In this document: piece by piece, positions 35,839-49,075 of the stretch | Position numbering within the stretch: position 1 is the first letter of the stretch | How the letters are laid out: each line of letters begins with the position of its first letter | NCBI RefSeq assembly: GCF_001039355.2 | Contig: NW_019775580.1 | Coordinates: 738,602 to 802,601, forward strand | Length of the DNA stretch: 64,000 bases | Reading direction: 5' to 3' | From: Lingula anatina | Taxonomy: Eukaryota; Brachiopoda; Lingulata; Lingulida; Lingulidae | The notes under the pieces: model-generated | The model's input: only the letters and a program-made list of their open reading frames with translations | Told to the model about the DNA's origin: nothing | The model's database searches: none | Position numbers and translations under genes: made by a program

Positions 35839-38800
35839 ATGGCCATGGCGACTGTGAAGTTCTCTGCTGATCTGACCCCGTCTGACCCCCAGCATTATCC
35901 AGTGGTCATCATTGGTCAGCTGACCAACCTGGTACAGGTCAAGTATGACACTATCAAATGCAAATTGGAGCCGAGAGTCGATAGAGAGGTAAGCTGTAAG
36001 AACCTGTTATTACATAGAACAAAACTTTTACTCTGTGACTATGTATTGTGACAATATGGTGATTGTCTCAACCAAGTAGTAAACTATAACTAAGATATTG
36101 CACTTTCTTCTGTTAAAAGAAGTGGTAGGGAATAGGATGAAATTAATGTTTACAACAGACGTGCATCATCAGTTGCACAGATGGAGTCATCCATTTCATT
36201 TACTCTGAGCATCACTGCATGTGAAAATTACATAAAAACAAATTGCATTGTTAAAGGTACATACTAACCGAGCATCGGTGGAGCGTGGATTCCCAATAAC
36301 ACATGTTAACCACTTCTACTAGTTTCTTATACGACTCAAATAAATTTGACATGCCAAGGGATAAACTGAATAGATCACTCTATCAGCCATAAAAGTGCTT
36401 TAGGCTGCTCCTTTCTTTAAATTTTTGGTCGGAAATTTAACCTACTTTCGTGACCTACTTTTCTGCCCCATTGACATACAGCATAGAATGCTAGCAGAAA
36501 AATCTGTTCAAACATCATTTTGGGGTCAAATTAAACAATGCCTTTTGGTAATTCTCTTAGTTATACTACTTGAAACTATATGCTGACATTTGGTTGGTTT
36601 CTGTGGCAAAAAATCGACTTTGTATGCATCTTTAAAAGAATAGCTTCAATGGACATAAGACTTTTTATCTTCAGACTTACAAGAGTGATTTATGGCACTA
36701 AACTACAGGTCAGGTTTGAATAGAAGCTTCATTGTATTATTACCTCTGTCAATGGGGTTATGTTTACAGTCCTGTTACTTTGTTTGTTTGTCTGTTTGCA
36801 ACATTTTGCAAAAAAATTATGGACAGATTTGATGAAATTTTCAGGAAAGGTCACAAATGGGCCAAGGGACAAATGATTTGACTTTGGGGGTTAAAGGGAT
36901 TAACACTGAAATGAGCTTTCCATCTAAGTAACACTAAACGTACATGTAAATGTACATCTGGACCTGTTTTAATGGTAAAAGTCACATACATTATATACTG
37001 TGACCTATTTCATGAACCACAAGTCACACGGAAACATGCTCTGCATCGAATCTTGTACGTAAGTCATAACAAAAATAGGTAAATACTTGTAAAGTTTCCT
37101 TGGTCTTATAGTAGTACAATAAGTCAAGTGATAATAACTGATCTTTTTATCTTTCAGACCTACAATGCAGCTCTGAACAGCCTGCACCCCTCCCCCACCG
37201 ACTCCTGCGCCCTGTGGCTATCCAGTGCCACACTGGCAGCACTACCCACCAACTGCAGCCGCCACAACAGCCCATCACGGGCACACTCACTGACCAAGAT
37301 TGTCAAAGGATGTACCAGTGGAGGGGATGAGTACTTTGTGGTTAGATTCTTTTCTGTTTTCATGCAGACATCCCTCATCTCAGACTTTCTTTATCCTCTT
37401 TCTATGTTGTGCCAATGGCAAAATTTTACCAATTCCACTTAACCAATTTGTTTTCTAATGTTGTTTCTGATGTCCTATCTTTCTCAGTATATCTTTTACT
37501 TATATTTATAAATATTCAATTATTTTTTTGAGTTTTCCTATTGATTGCCTTTGAAGACATTGCAGAAGTAATTTTTATGTACAGATAGATGTGTCTGAAC
37601 ATGAGCCAGTACCTGTGTCTGTTGTTGTTGCCCTTGCTGGGGTAGCGCTAACACTCGCCAATTTAGCCAAATGCTAAAACTGACTTAAATTGGCTAAAGA
37701 AAAATGGCTTGATTTGGCTTGTTTTAGTCAAATTATAACCATTTGGATAACAAATTGACAAAAAAAGTGGTGATTTGGCTAAGGGAAAAAAATTGCTAGC
37801 GCTACCCCGGCCTTGTCATGCACTTTATCCACCATTAAACAAATAAGATGCATATTTTGCTTTGAAACTTGCAGGTCCAATTCGTAAGCCTTATATACAT
37901 ACTGAATTTAAAAATTAGCTTGACCGATGTATTTTTGTTGAAGTTATGTTGTGTTTGTATATAAGTGTTTTTTATCAACCATTATACTGTTGGTATTTCT
38001 GTGCCATGGAAGGATAGACAATTTTAATTTTTGCATAAAGTTGCAAGATGTCAGGGCTTGGACCTTTTAACAGGCTAAAAAGGAAGTAATGACATTGGGT
38101 ACAGTTCACATAACCTTTTAGATAGGGGATTTTATCATTTTTAAGGTTTTAGACAAGATAAGATTTACAGAATAAAAAAAAACTGCTTGTGGGAAATTTT
38201 TTAATGTGCCAAGGTTCTTTAAGAATAGAGAAGTAGGCCTTAATAAATGGTAAGAGAAAGTACTTTTGTCAAAGAACTTGTCAAATCAAAATTGGCTACT
38301 TGGAGTGCTGTATCTGTACCCTGTGTTGTACTAGGAGAGTAAAAAAAATAAGACCACATCTGATCTTTACAGATTGTTTGTGAACACAGCGATGTTTTTG
38401 CATCCGGCTGTGCCATTGCCCGTGCATTCCCCCTCTACCTTCAAAAATCTGGAACAGGCACCAAACGTGTGGTCACTGTGGAATTTATCCTGGTTGGTCA
38501 AGGGAGTGACCAGCCCCTTTGTGACAGTGAACTGGAATGTTTGACCAATGCAGCCTATGGGGTGAGGCTTGCTGCCAAAGTAGTGGATATGCCCTGTGCT
38601 GAAATGAACACAACGGCTTTCTTAACAGTAAGTTGGGAAATGTTTTATCTGATGTTTTGTTTTAAGTTGCACCTTGTAGACTTTTTGCTAGTGTGTGTAG
38701 ATCTACTCAGTTAATTTTTTACGTATTTCAAACATTTACTAACACTTTTTTGCCAATATTTCATTTCAACAAATTTCATTAAATTTAGTGACTCACTGAT

Positions 38801-41800
38801 TCAGAAGCATTATCTCAGTCTCAGATACTTGTACATACTCATTTTTCAGAACTGTTAAAAACTTTGGAGTGAATTGTAGGGGACAGTTGTTAACATTTGT
38901 AGACATAGTTTTAAATGATGTGATTGACTGTGAAGACTCTAATCTATTCTTAGAAAATCTTATTGACTATGAAGACTCTAATTTATTCTTAGAAAATCTT
39001 ATTGACTGTGAAGACTCGAATTTATTCTTAGAAAATCTTATTAGATAGATGGCATACCCTATTGATACATGGGCGAAAGCATTCCGGTTTATGCCATACT
39101 TCCAGATTTACAGACACATCTGTGTCTGTACATATAGCCGTCACCTGCGTTTGTCGTCGCCGTCGTCGTGCACTTTCACCGATAACACAATAAGTGAAAA
39201 TCCATTTTACCTTTTGGCTTGAAACTTACAGAACTAATGAATATTCATAATATGCAGGTCAAGCTCAAAAATCAGCATGATCGGCCATTTTTATGAAAGT
39301 TATGATGTTTTTTCACTTTTTTCAGCATATGTGCAACACCAATAACACGATAAGTGAAAAACTGTTTTACCTTTTGGCTTGAAACTTACAGAACTGATGA
39401 ATATTTATAATATGCAGGGAAGTTCGAAAATCAGTGTGATCGGATCAATTTTATGGAAGTTATGCTGTTTTTTCATTTTTTTCAGCATATATGCAATACC
39501 GATAACACATTTAAAGGAAAATCAATTGGCCAGTTGTCTTGAAATTCACTGGGGTGATCTGTCTTACTGAAATACAGATTAAGTTCAAAATAAGTTCGAT
39601 CAGTTCAGTTTTGGTGAAGTTATGCCTTTTTTTTTTGTATATAAGTGTTTTTTTCCTCAGATTTAATTCTTAGGCATGTCAACAATCTCATTTGTGAAAT
39701 AATTAAATATGGTGTTCTTTTGACATTTTCTGCATCTTAACAATATTGTTAGTTGATTATATAAAAATGATGGTAAACCTGTTATTGTGTATTGTGTAAT
39801 AAAGTGTCAAAATTGGAAATAAACTCGTATCTTTACAGTTTGTCAGATACAATCATTCACCATGTTCAGAATCTCAGAATGGAGCAAATTGGACATTTAA
39901 AATTGTTCTATTGATTTTTTTTCCTATGTCAACAATTTTCTTAGTTGATCATTATTTAAAAATGACAGTAAATTGATCTTTTTGTTATATGAAAAAAAAG
40001 TGTTGAAAGTGGAAAGAAAATCATTTCAGTACAGTTATCTCTTGTTTACATTTTGGCATTTTGAAGGTGACTCTGAATTTCCATGGCCTTGAATACCTTT
40101 CCATGTCACATTTTCTGAATATCCATGATACTTTTATTTTATTATTAAAAATTGATGGTCATTATGCTGTTGAGCATTATGTAATATTGCATCAAAATTG
40201 AAGGCAACCCCATTTTAGACAATGCCTCCATAGTGACCATTAAAGGAAAACCAAGTCACTTACTCTTATCAAACTTACAGAAATGTAGCATAGGACTAAA
40301 ACATATCTTCAGTTGGAAAACCTGTTACATCAGTTAACTTCCTTGGAAATTATACAGTTTTTTGTTAGAATTAAAATTTTCACATATGGACATTTTTAAG
40401 GTGTGACTTAGTCTTTGAACTTCCATTGGCTTGAATACCGTTGCTAGTCACATTTTCTGAATATCCATGATGCATTTATTTTATTATTAAAAATTGATGG
40501 TCATTATGCTGTTAAGCATTATGTTATATAATGTAATATTATTTTATGCACTGTCATCTTTATTCAAATATTGGGATTTGCATTATATGAATTTGAACTC
40601 TCATGGTCCTGAAACTGTAATTTTATTGCAGGGGCAGATTGAGGTCGTCTTCTGGGTCTTCCAGATGACTGTCAGATTTTAAAGTTTATATTGACAGGTA
40701 TCTATTCTTTTCTTTTGGAAGACCATCAAAAATGGAGGATGGATCAACAAAGATAATTTGCAATACTGTCAGAAAATATCTCTGGATCTGCTCCTGTTAT
40801 TGACCATGTTACCTGTTGTGCATGATTAAAATTCAGTGTTGATTGACAGTGCTATTATAAGCATTATTTATTATTGCATCAAAATTGACCAAATGACCCA
40901 TTTTCTGTGTTCTTATTTTCTGTTTTTTTCTGTACATTTGACAGTTTGCTGCCTTGTTCATTTTAATTTGGGTTGACCCCTGGCCCCCAGCTACATTTTC
41001 TGGATTATAGGTTTTTATAGCTTTCATCCATCTTGATAATTAGGATTGCTATGTTGTTTTACAGGAAATCAACAGAGTTGGTTCCAAGCTTAAGATTATC
41101 CCCACTGTAATAGAGGGTGAGGACTTGCAGACCCAAGGATTTGGAGGTACTGTTGGGAACTGCCTGGCATATCCTTTTGAGTATTCAGTAACCAAATATA
41201 CAGATCAAATATATACACACATATACATAGTAAAAAGGCTGTATGATACTGCATCTGCAAATACATGCCATCGTTCTGTAAATACAGATGCCCAAAGTTC
41301 TGTACCAAACTTCGTGGACATACCTGTCTGTACAGTATAATTTCACTTTTCTATTCTTTTCCAGGTATTTATAATGTAGGAAAAGCAGCTAGTCATCCCC
41401 CTGTTCTGGCTGTTCTTAGCCACACACCCCCTGGGGCCACCAAGTCTATAGCCTGGGTTGGTAAGGGGATAGTCTATGATACTGGAGGACTCTGTATTAA
41501 AGGAAAGGTAAGTACTAATTCCCCCTTCCTGTTTCTTCTCTGCCAACATAGATAAGTAGTCTAAGATTAATTTTCAATCATTACCTCTTCTCACAAGATG
41601 TCTGTGTTAAGCACTAGCCATGCACACACTCAAAAATTGTACTTTGCCAGTGTTTCTACATTTCTTCTCACTAAACTAACAAGGTGCTACATCCTTAAGT
41701 GTCACTCTCAGACTTTACGAAAGGCCAAAAAACCTGTCAGACATTCGGTCTGACAAGCTTGAAAATTCTGTCAGACCGAAACAAAATCTGTCAGACCGAA

Positions 41801-44800
41801 GTAAAATAATAGAAATATGAACCATTATTCATGTTTTCATGTGTATTTTCTAACGTTTTAAATCACTGACATTAATTCAAATATTAATTTTTTGATATAT
41901 ATTTATTTGTAAAATAAGAAAGAAAAACAAAAAAAAAAAAAAATAGACAAAAAATTACTTGCATAACAAGTTGTTTTTTATTTAATGAAAAAGACGCTGT
42001 GGAATGACACAAGGACTAAAAACAACACAAGTATGAAAAATGTGTAGCTAGTAATATCAAATGTATGTCCATAAAAACGTCTGTTATTGTTAATTTCACA
42101 CCTTGTTTTTGGCAATAACATATGCATATTGAAACAGCACAATAAGGCAGTCTCTTTCATCCAATTGAAGCTTTGACAGGGACTGTCCAGCCCGAGTCTA
42201 AGTTCCTTCTTCATTTTATTTCTTTTTTATAAAAAGAAACTCAAACTGTGAGCTTTCATCAAGTTCATGTGCACTTTCTCCAACTCGTGGTGAACGGTAC
42301 ATGCAAATACGTACATATGTTCCATAATTTAAGAACCCGTAATAAAGCTGTGACATTTATGTTGCTATTGATCAAAATGATAACTTTAGTACTCCTGACA
42401 CTCGGCACACACTATTTTCCTCTCCTACAGATCACAAGTCCGCCAGGGCCTACCTTCTTTCCAATTTTAGTAAACTTCCGAAGTTCCGTTTCTCTTCCTC
42501 ACTTCGTTTTCATTTTTGCCACGCTTTGCAGCAACGAAGTGTTTAAAGTTCAACAACGTCATTTTCTAAACAAAAGGCTTATCCATGAGTACTGTGTACG
42601 ACTGATAATGAAGAAACAGAGGATCAAGTCTGTAAAAAGCAAATAGCACGAGCACATGTGTTGCGGCCATTTTGTCGTGTAGGGGTATTACGAAGCGAAA
42701 ACGAGACTGTACATTACATCATCCAGGAATCCCCCAACTTCAGCCAGTCACAAAATAGTATTTGTGAGTGAAACTGAGGTTAATAAATTATGTATAATTA
42801 GCTGGGAACTCCCCGAGATTTCACTCCGTCTCTCTTTTCGAATGTAGTAAAATATATCGTCCAGAAAAGAAACAACAACGTATTCCTTATATTTACACAT
42901 TCCCAGTCGGTTTGAAAACTCGCCGGACATACGGTCCGACGATACAGGATTTTTTATCGGACCGAGACGAAATTTGCCAGGCATGTCCGACGGTCCGACG
43001 CCTTTCGTAAAGTCTGCACTCTGTACAAGGTTCATGTGTCATTTGTGTATGTGTGGCTTTTTATAAATGTAAATTTTAGACTACATGCTCTATCAATAGC
43101 GTTTGTAAATTGTGGATCATGACACTTTATCTGTGGGTGACTGATTGCAGGTGCACAGATTGAGTATTTACAGGATATTCAGACTCTTGTTATTCATTTT
43201 GTAATCCATGCAACATATCTGCAAAGAAAAAATAAAACTTTTTCAAATGTATAACTCTGAAATTGATTTTTTTTCTGGTCAGTCTTTCACCACATGCATT
43301 TTTCAATTTTGTAAAATAGGTATGTCTCATGTAAAAATGTGTTGTTCTTAGGTGAACATGTGTGGTATGAAGAGAGACTGCGGTGGTGCTGCTGCAATAC
43401 TTGGGGCTTTTTATGCTGCTGTAAAACAGGTAAAGAAGTGGAATTACAATCAGTATATTTGCTTGATTCTATTAATCATTGGGATCAAAGGTGAAGCCCT
43501 TGAACTTCTTCTCTCCTGTCTCAATGGCAGAACACAGTTGATGTCATTTGAGGAAAGCTCATCTAGTCTGTCGGAGTTAGTCCATGGTGTCCCCCAGGGA
43601 AGTGTACTGGGTTCTTTCTAGTTTTGTATCTACACATTACCCCTTGTAAAACCACACACTTCCACTGAATTGACTTTCACTCTTATGCTGACGATACTCA
43701 GCTGTATACTCCCAGTTACATCAAGAATGCTGAAATTTCTTTAATGTAAATGAAAAGCTGTATTTCCGATCTCAGGGCTTGGATGGCAAAGAACAAACTT
43801 ATGATAAATGACAGCAAGACAAAATTCTTGGTCATCAAACAGCGTCATAACAAATCCATTGCAGAAACCCTCAGTATCAAGATTGGCAAAAGTGTGGTCA
43901 ATACTTCTCATGCAAAAAATCTTGGTGTATACCTGGACACCTCTCTGTCTATGGACAAACAAATATCGCAAGCTTCTTAGTCATGCATGTTTCATATCAG
44001 GAACAGCTTCATTGAAAAACCATCTATTAAGTGACTCCTCTACAGCTGCTATTGTACATGCACTTGTTACATCAGTAAAATTATTTGATAATTGTGAACA
44101 GAGTGTTGCAAACATCATGGAGGTTGCAATAGTGTTATCTGTTCCAGGGGTTTACTGACAATGTTGTTTGTTCCAGGGGTTTACTGACAATCTGCATGCT
44201 GTGTTCTGTCTGGCAGAGAATGCTGTAGGACCAGACGCTCTCAGGCCAGATGATATTATAACCATGTACTCAGGAAGGTAAGGACTTCAGCCTGATGATA
44301 TTATTATTATTATTATTAATGATGATGATGATGATAATAAATCTGCCAATTCAAAAAGATGTTGGATGGATACATAGACATAAGGGACATTCAGATAAAA
44401 TTACTAAGTGAATTACTAAATGATAAAGATAAGAGCAAAGAACATTGCCAAATACTAAAACGAAGACAAGTTTCCACTATATAAATTAAAACAGGTTAAA
44501 GAACTAATTCTTTTAAAAGTTATAACAATGTAAACATAGGGCGTAATCATTACCTTCTAGTATATTTACTGATAATGTAAACTGCTATTTCATATTATAG
44601 GTAAGTATCCAGGAAGGTATTGGTTAAATTTTACAGAAGTGCCTCTTATCCAAATCACTTTGGTTTTAATGTATCCACTGTTTAGAAATACATTTTCCAT
44701 TTAAACAGCATTGTTGACTGTCATTATGGGCATTTATTTCTTTCATATTCATCAGTTACTTTAACTTGATATTTTGCTACCTCATTAGTCGAGCTTATGT

Positions 44801-47800
44801 GTTTAATACCATATTTTCAGAACAGTAGAAATCAACAACACAGATGCTGAGGGGAGGCTGGTATTGGGGGATGGGGTAAGTTGGAAAAAAACGCGAAGAC
44901 CTGTAATCTAAAACCCCTGTAACTTACACTCACAGAGTTCAACTCCACACTTCATTATGGTGGTGAGTGCAACTCTGATCCTATTATTATTATTATTATT
45001 ATTATTATTTAACCAGTTATGAACTAGTGGACAGGAGTTATTCAACGCATATTCATTTTATTTGTCATTCTTAATTTTAAGGGTCTCATGTTTATTATAA
45101 TTTTATTAACAGATAAAATCTTTTTACTATGGCGTAAGTTGCAACTTTTAAGAAATTTAAAAATGCTCTTTTCTGGTGGTGTCATTTTGCAACCATTCAA
45201 TAGTACAATTCCCAAAATGGCATCTCCAGGTCCATTGGCTGGCCTCTGCTTTATCTCTAATTGATCCCTTTAGGCTCCGTTCACATGAAAAACCTAAATT
45301 CGAAAAATCGAAATATCCATTGGTGGTATCTAGTGATGTCAGTCTGTGCCCTGAATACCCTGCGACGTAATTAACTATCAGCGCGAGGGAGTCGTTTCCA
45401 AAGCTGTAATCAATTCTTGGCTGCGCTCAGAGGAGATTCTGACGCCTTAGTTCTCGGTTCTTGCATGAATGCACAGCTGCCTTGAATGTATTTCATAATT
45501 CCAAATGGAGAATGTTCATAGTTGAGCTGGAAGGAAGCCCACTTGATTTTTATGGCCTTGTTATAGTTGAGTATAAGAAAAGTCTTCCAAGGGTGCTTTA
45601 CAATACAACTCTCCAAGCTGCAGAAAGGCATACCTGAAATTTAAAACTAAGAATGTCATGTGATCATAAGATGATAAACATAGGGTTTCATGTGTTTCTG
45701 AAATGGAAACATCAGGTATTCATGATTTATAATTGGAAATGTTTATAGTTGAAATAATGGTTTCCAGTAGGAACAGCAAAAATACAAAAACAAAATCCCC
45801 TTTTAATGGCCCAGTCTTTAAGGTCTGGTCTTGTGTATTTCTATTATAGGTGATGTATGCCAAAAAAGATCTAAAAGCTGATATCATTCTGGACATGGCC
45901 ACACTTACTGGTGCACAAGGCATAGCAACAGGTAAGAGAGCAGTCTGTGCAAAATACATCATATTGCATAAAGAAGAAAAGGTCACTTTTTGAATGTCAT
46001 CGAAGAAATAAAAGTATTCACTACAACATGGCACATAAAAATGCAAACAAAAATGAAAACTAGAACATTAATTGTTAGGTTGAAAATTGCTTTATCATCC
46101 ATCTGTTGACTTGTGCTTCCTTGGACCACACTAAAGCCTATATAAACTGTTGAAATCTCTCCTTTTGGTTGCTGCTGTTGAATACTTATGGCAATTTCAT
46201 TGATGTTGATGTCTTTGCATTTTGCTGTTTAGGTCGGTATCATGGAGCATTTATAACAAACCGTGCAGACTGGGAGGTGATGTGTGTGCAGGCTGGCCAG
46301 AGCTCAGGGGACCTGCTCCACCCAATGCCTTACTGCCCTGAGCTGCACTTCAGTGAGTTTGCCAGTGCTCTGGCTGACATGAAGAATTCAGTGGCTGTAA
46401 GTTCTCTATGGCAGTTTACTTCAGTATGGCACTGAGTCAAACAATACAAATGATGCCATCAAACTGAACTANATTTCAAACACTGGCATTTTCAACTCCC
46501 ATCCACCTGAAGCTCTTCACATTTTTTTTATTTCCACATAAGCAGTTGCATTAGTTTTTATGTCTTTAAACATTATGTAATATTATTTTATGCACTGTCA
46601 TCTTTTTTCAAATATTGGGATTTTCGTTATATGAATTTGAACTCTCATGGTCCTGAACTGTAATTTTATTGCAGGGGCAGATTGAGGTCGTCTTCTGGGT
46701 CTTCCGGATGACTGTCAGATTTTAAAGTTTATATTGACGGGTATCTATTTTTTTCTGTTGGAAGACCATCAAAAATGGAGGATGGATCAACAAAGATAAT
46801 TTGCAATACTGTCAGAAAATATCTCTGGATCTGCTCCTGTTATTGACCGTGTTACCTGTTGTGCATGATTAAAATTCAGTGTTGATTGACAGTGCTATTA
46901 TAAGCATTATTTACTATTGCATCAAAATTGACAAAATGACCCATTTTCTGTGTTCTTATTTTCTGTTTTTTCTGTACATTTGACAGTTTGCTGCCTTGTT
47001 CATTTTAATTTGGGTTGACCCCTGGCCCCCAGCTACATTTTCTGGATTATAGGTTTTTATAGCTTTCATCCATCTTGATAATTAGGATTGCTATGTTGTT
47101 TTACAGGAAATCAACAGAGTTGGTTCCAAGCTTAAGATTATCCCCACTGTAATAGAGGGTGAGGACTTGCAGACCCAAGGATTTGGAGGTACTGTTGGGA
47201 ACTGCCTGGCATATCCTTTTGAGTATTCAGTAACCAAATATACAGATCAAATATATACACACATATACATAGTAAAAAGGCTGTATGATACTGCATCTGC
47301 AAATACATGCCATCGTTCTGTAAATACAGATGCCCAAAGTTCTGTACCAAACTTCGTGGACACACCTGTCTGTACAGTATAATTTCATTTTTCTATTCTT
47401 TTCCAGGTATTTATAATGTAGGAAAAGCAGCTAGTCATCCCCCTGTTCTGGCTGTTCTTAGCCACACACCCCCTGGGGCCACCAAGTCTATAGCCTGGGT
47501 TGGTAAGGGGATAGTCTATGATACTGGAGGACTCTGTATTAAAGGAAAGGTAAGTACTAATTCCCCCTTCCTGTTTCTTCTCTGCCAACATAGATAAGTA
47601 GTCTAAGATTAATTTTCAATCATTACCTCTTCTCACTAGATGTCTGTGTTAAGCACTAGCCATGCACACACTCAAAAATTGTACTTGCCCAATGTTTCTA
47701 CATTTCTTCTCACTAAACTAACAAGGTGCTGCATCTTTAAGTGTCACTCTGTACAAGGTTCATGTGTCATTTGTGTATGTGTGGCTTTTTATAAATGTAA

Positions 47801-49032
47801 ATTTTAGACTACATGCTCTATCAATAGCGTTTGTAAATTGTGGATCATGACACTATCTGTGGGTGACTGATTGCAGGTGCACAGATTGAGTATTTACAGG
47901 ATATTCAGACTCTTGTTATTCATTTTGTAATCCATGCAACATATCTGCAAAGAAAAAATAAAACTTTTTCAAATGTATAACGCTCTGAAATTGATTTTTT
48001 TTTTCTGGTCAGTCTTTCACCACATGCATTTTTCAATTTTGTAAAATAGGTATGTCTCATGTAAAAATGTGTTGTTCTTAGGTGAACATGTGTGGTATGA
48101 AGAGAGACTGCGGTGGTGCTGCTGCAATACTTGGGGCTTTTTATGCTGCTGTAAAACAGGTAAAGAAGTGGAATTACAATCAGTATATTTGCTTGATTCT
48201 ATTAATCATTGGGATCAAAGGTGAAGCCCTTGAACTTCTTCTCTCCTGTCTCAATGGCAGAACACAGTTGATGTCATTTGAGGAAATCTCATCTAGTCTG
48301 TCGGAGTTAGTCCATGGTGTCCCCCAGGGAAGTGTACTGGGTTCTTTCTAGTTTTGTATCTACACATTACCCCTTGTAAAACCACACACTTCCACTGAAT
48401 GGACTTTCACTCTTATGCTGACGATACTCAGCTGTATACTCCCAGTTACATCAAGAATGCTGAAATTTCTTTAATGTAAATGAAAAGCTGTATTTCCGAT
48501 CTCAGGGCTTGGATGGCAAAGAACAAACTTATGATAAATGACAGCAAAACAAAATTCTTGGTCATCAAACAGCGTCATAACAAATCCATTGCAGAAACCC
48601 TCAGTATCAAGATTGGCAAAAGTGTGGTCAATACTTCTTCTCATGCAAAAAATCTTGGTGTATACCTGGACACCTCTCTGTCTATGGACAAACAAATATC
48701 GCAAGCTTCTTAGTCATGCATGTTTCATATCAGAAACAGCTTCATTGAAAAACCATCTAGTAAGTGACTCCTCTGCAGCTGCTATTGTACATGCACTTGT
48801 TACATCAGTAAAATTATTTGATAATTGTGAACAGAGTGTTGCAAACATCATGGAGGTTGCAATAGTGTTATCTGTTCCAGGGGTTTACTGACAATGTTGT
48901 TTGTTCCAGGGGTTTACTGACAATCTGCATGCTGTGTTCTGTCTGGCAGAGAATGCTGTAGGACCAGACGCTCTCAGGCCAGATGATATTATAACCATGT
49001 ACTCAGGAAGGTAAGGACTTCAGCCTGATGAT

Positions 49033-49075
<43 letters not shown>

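Larger units (their letters stand above)
40533..46470. repeat. Block E1: first copy of NPEPL1 exons 4-10 region
   Basis: Collinear with 46577-51220, with high identity in introns and exons. It differs by a 1308-bp transposon (41709-43016), microsatellite lengths and scattered substitutions. It ends at the ambiguous base 46471 just after exon 10. Confidence 0.93.

Noticed and set aside
41096-41340. Open frames overlapping NPEPL1 exon 4 and the following intron, on both strands
   Set aside because: They run through the splice donor into intron, and the exon read in the M17 frame explains the conserved part.
42248-42646. 132-codon open frame inside the 1.3-kb transposon as a candidate transposase
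   Set aside because: It has no recognisable DDE/D pattern or DNA-binding domain and a biased hydrophobic composition. I treat the element as non-autonomous.
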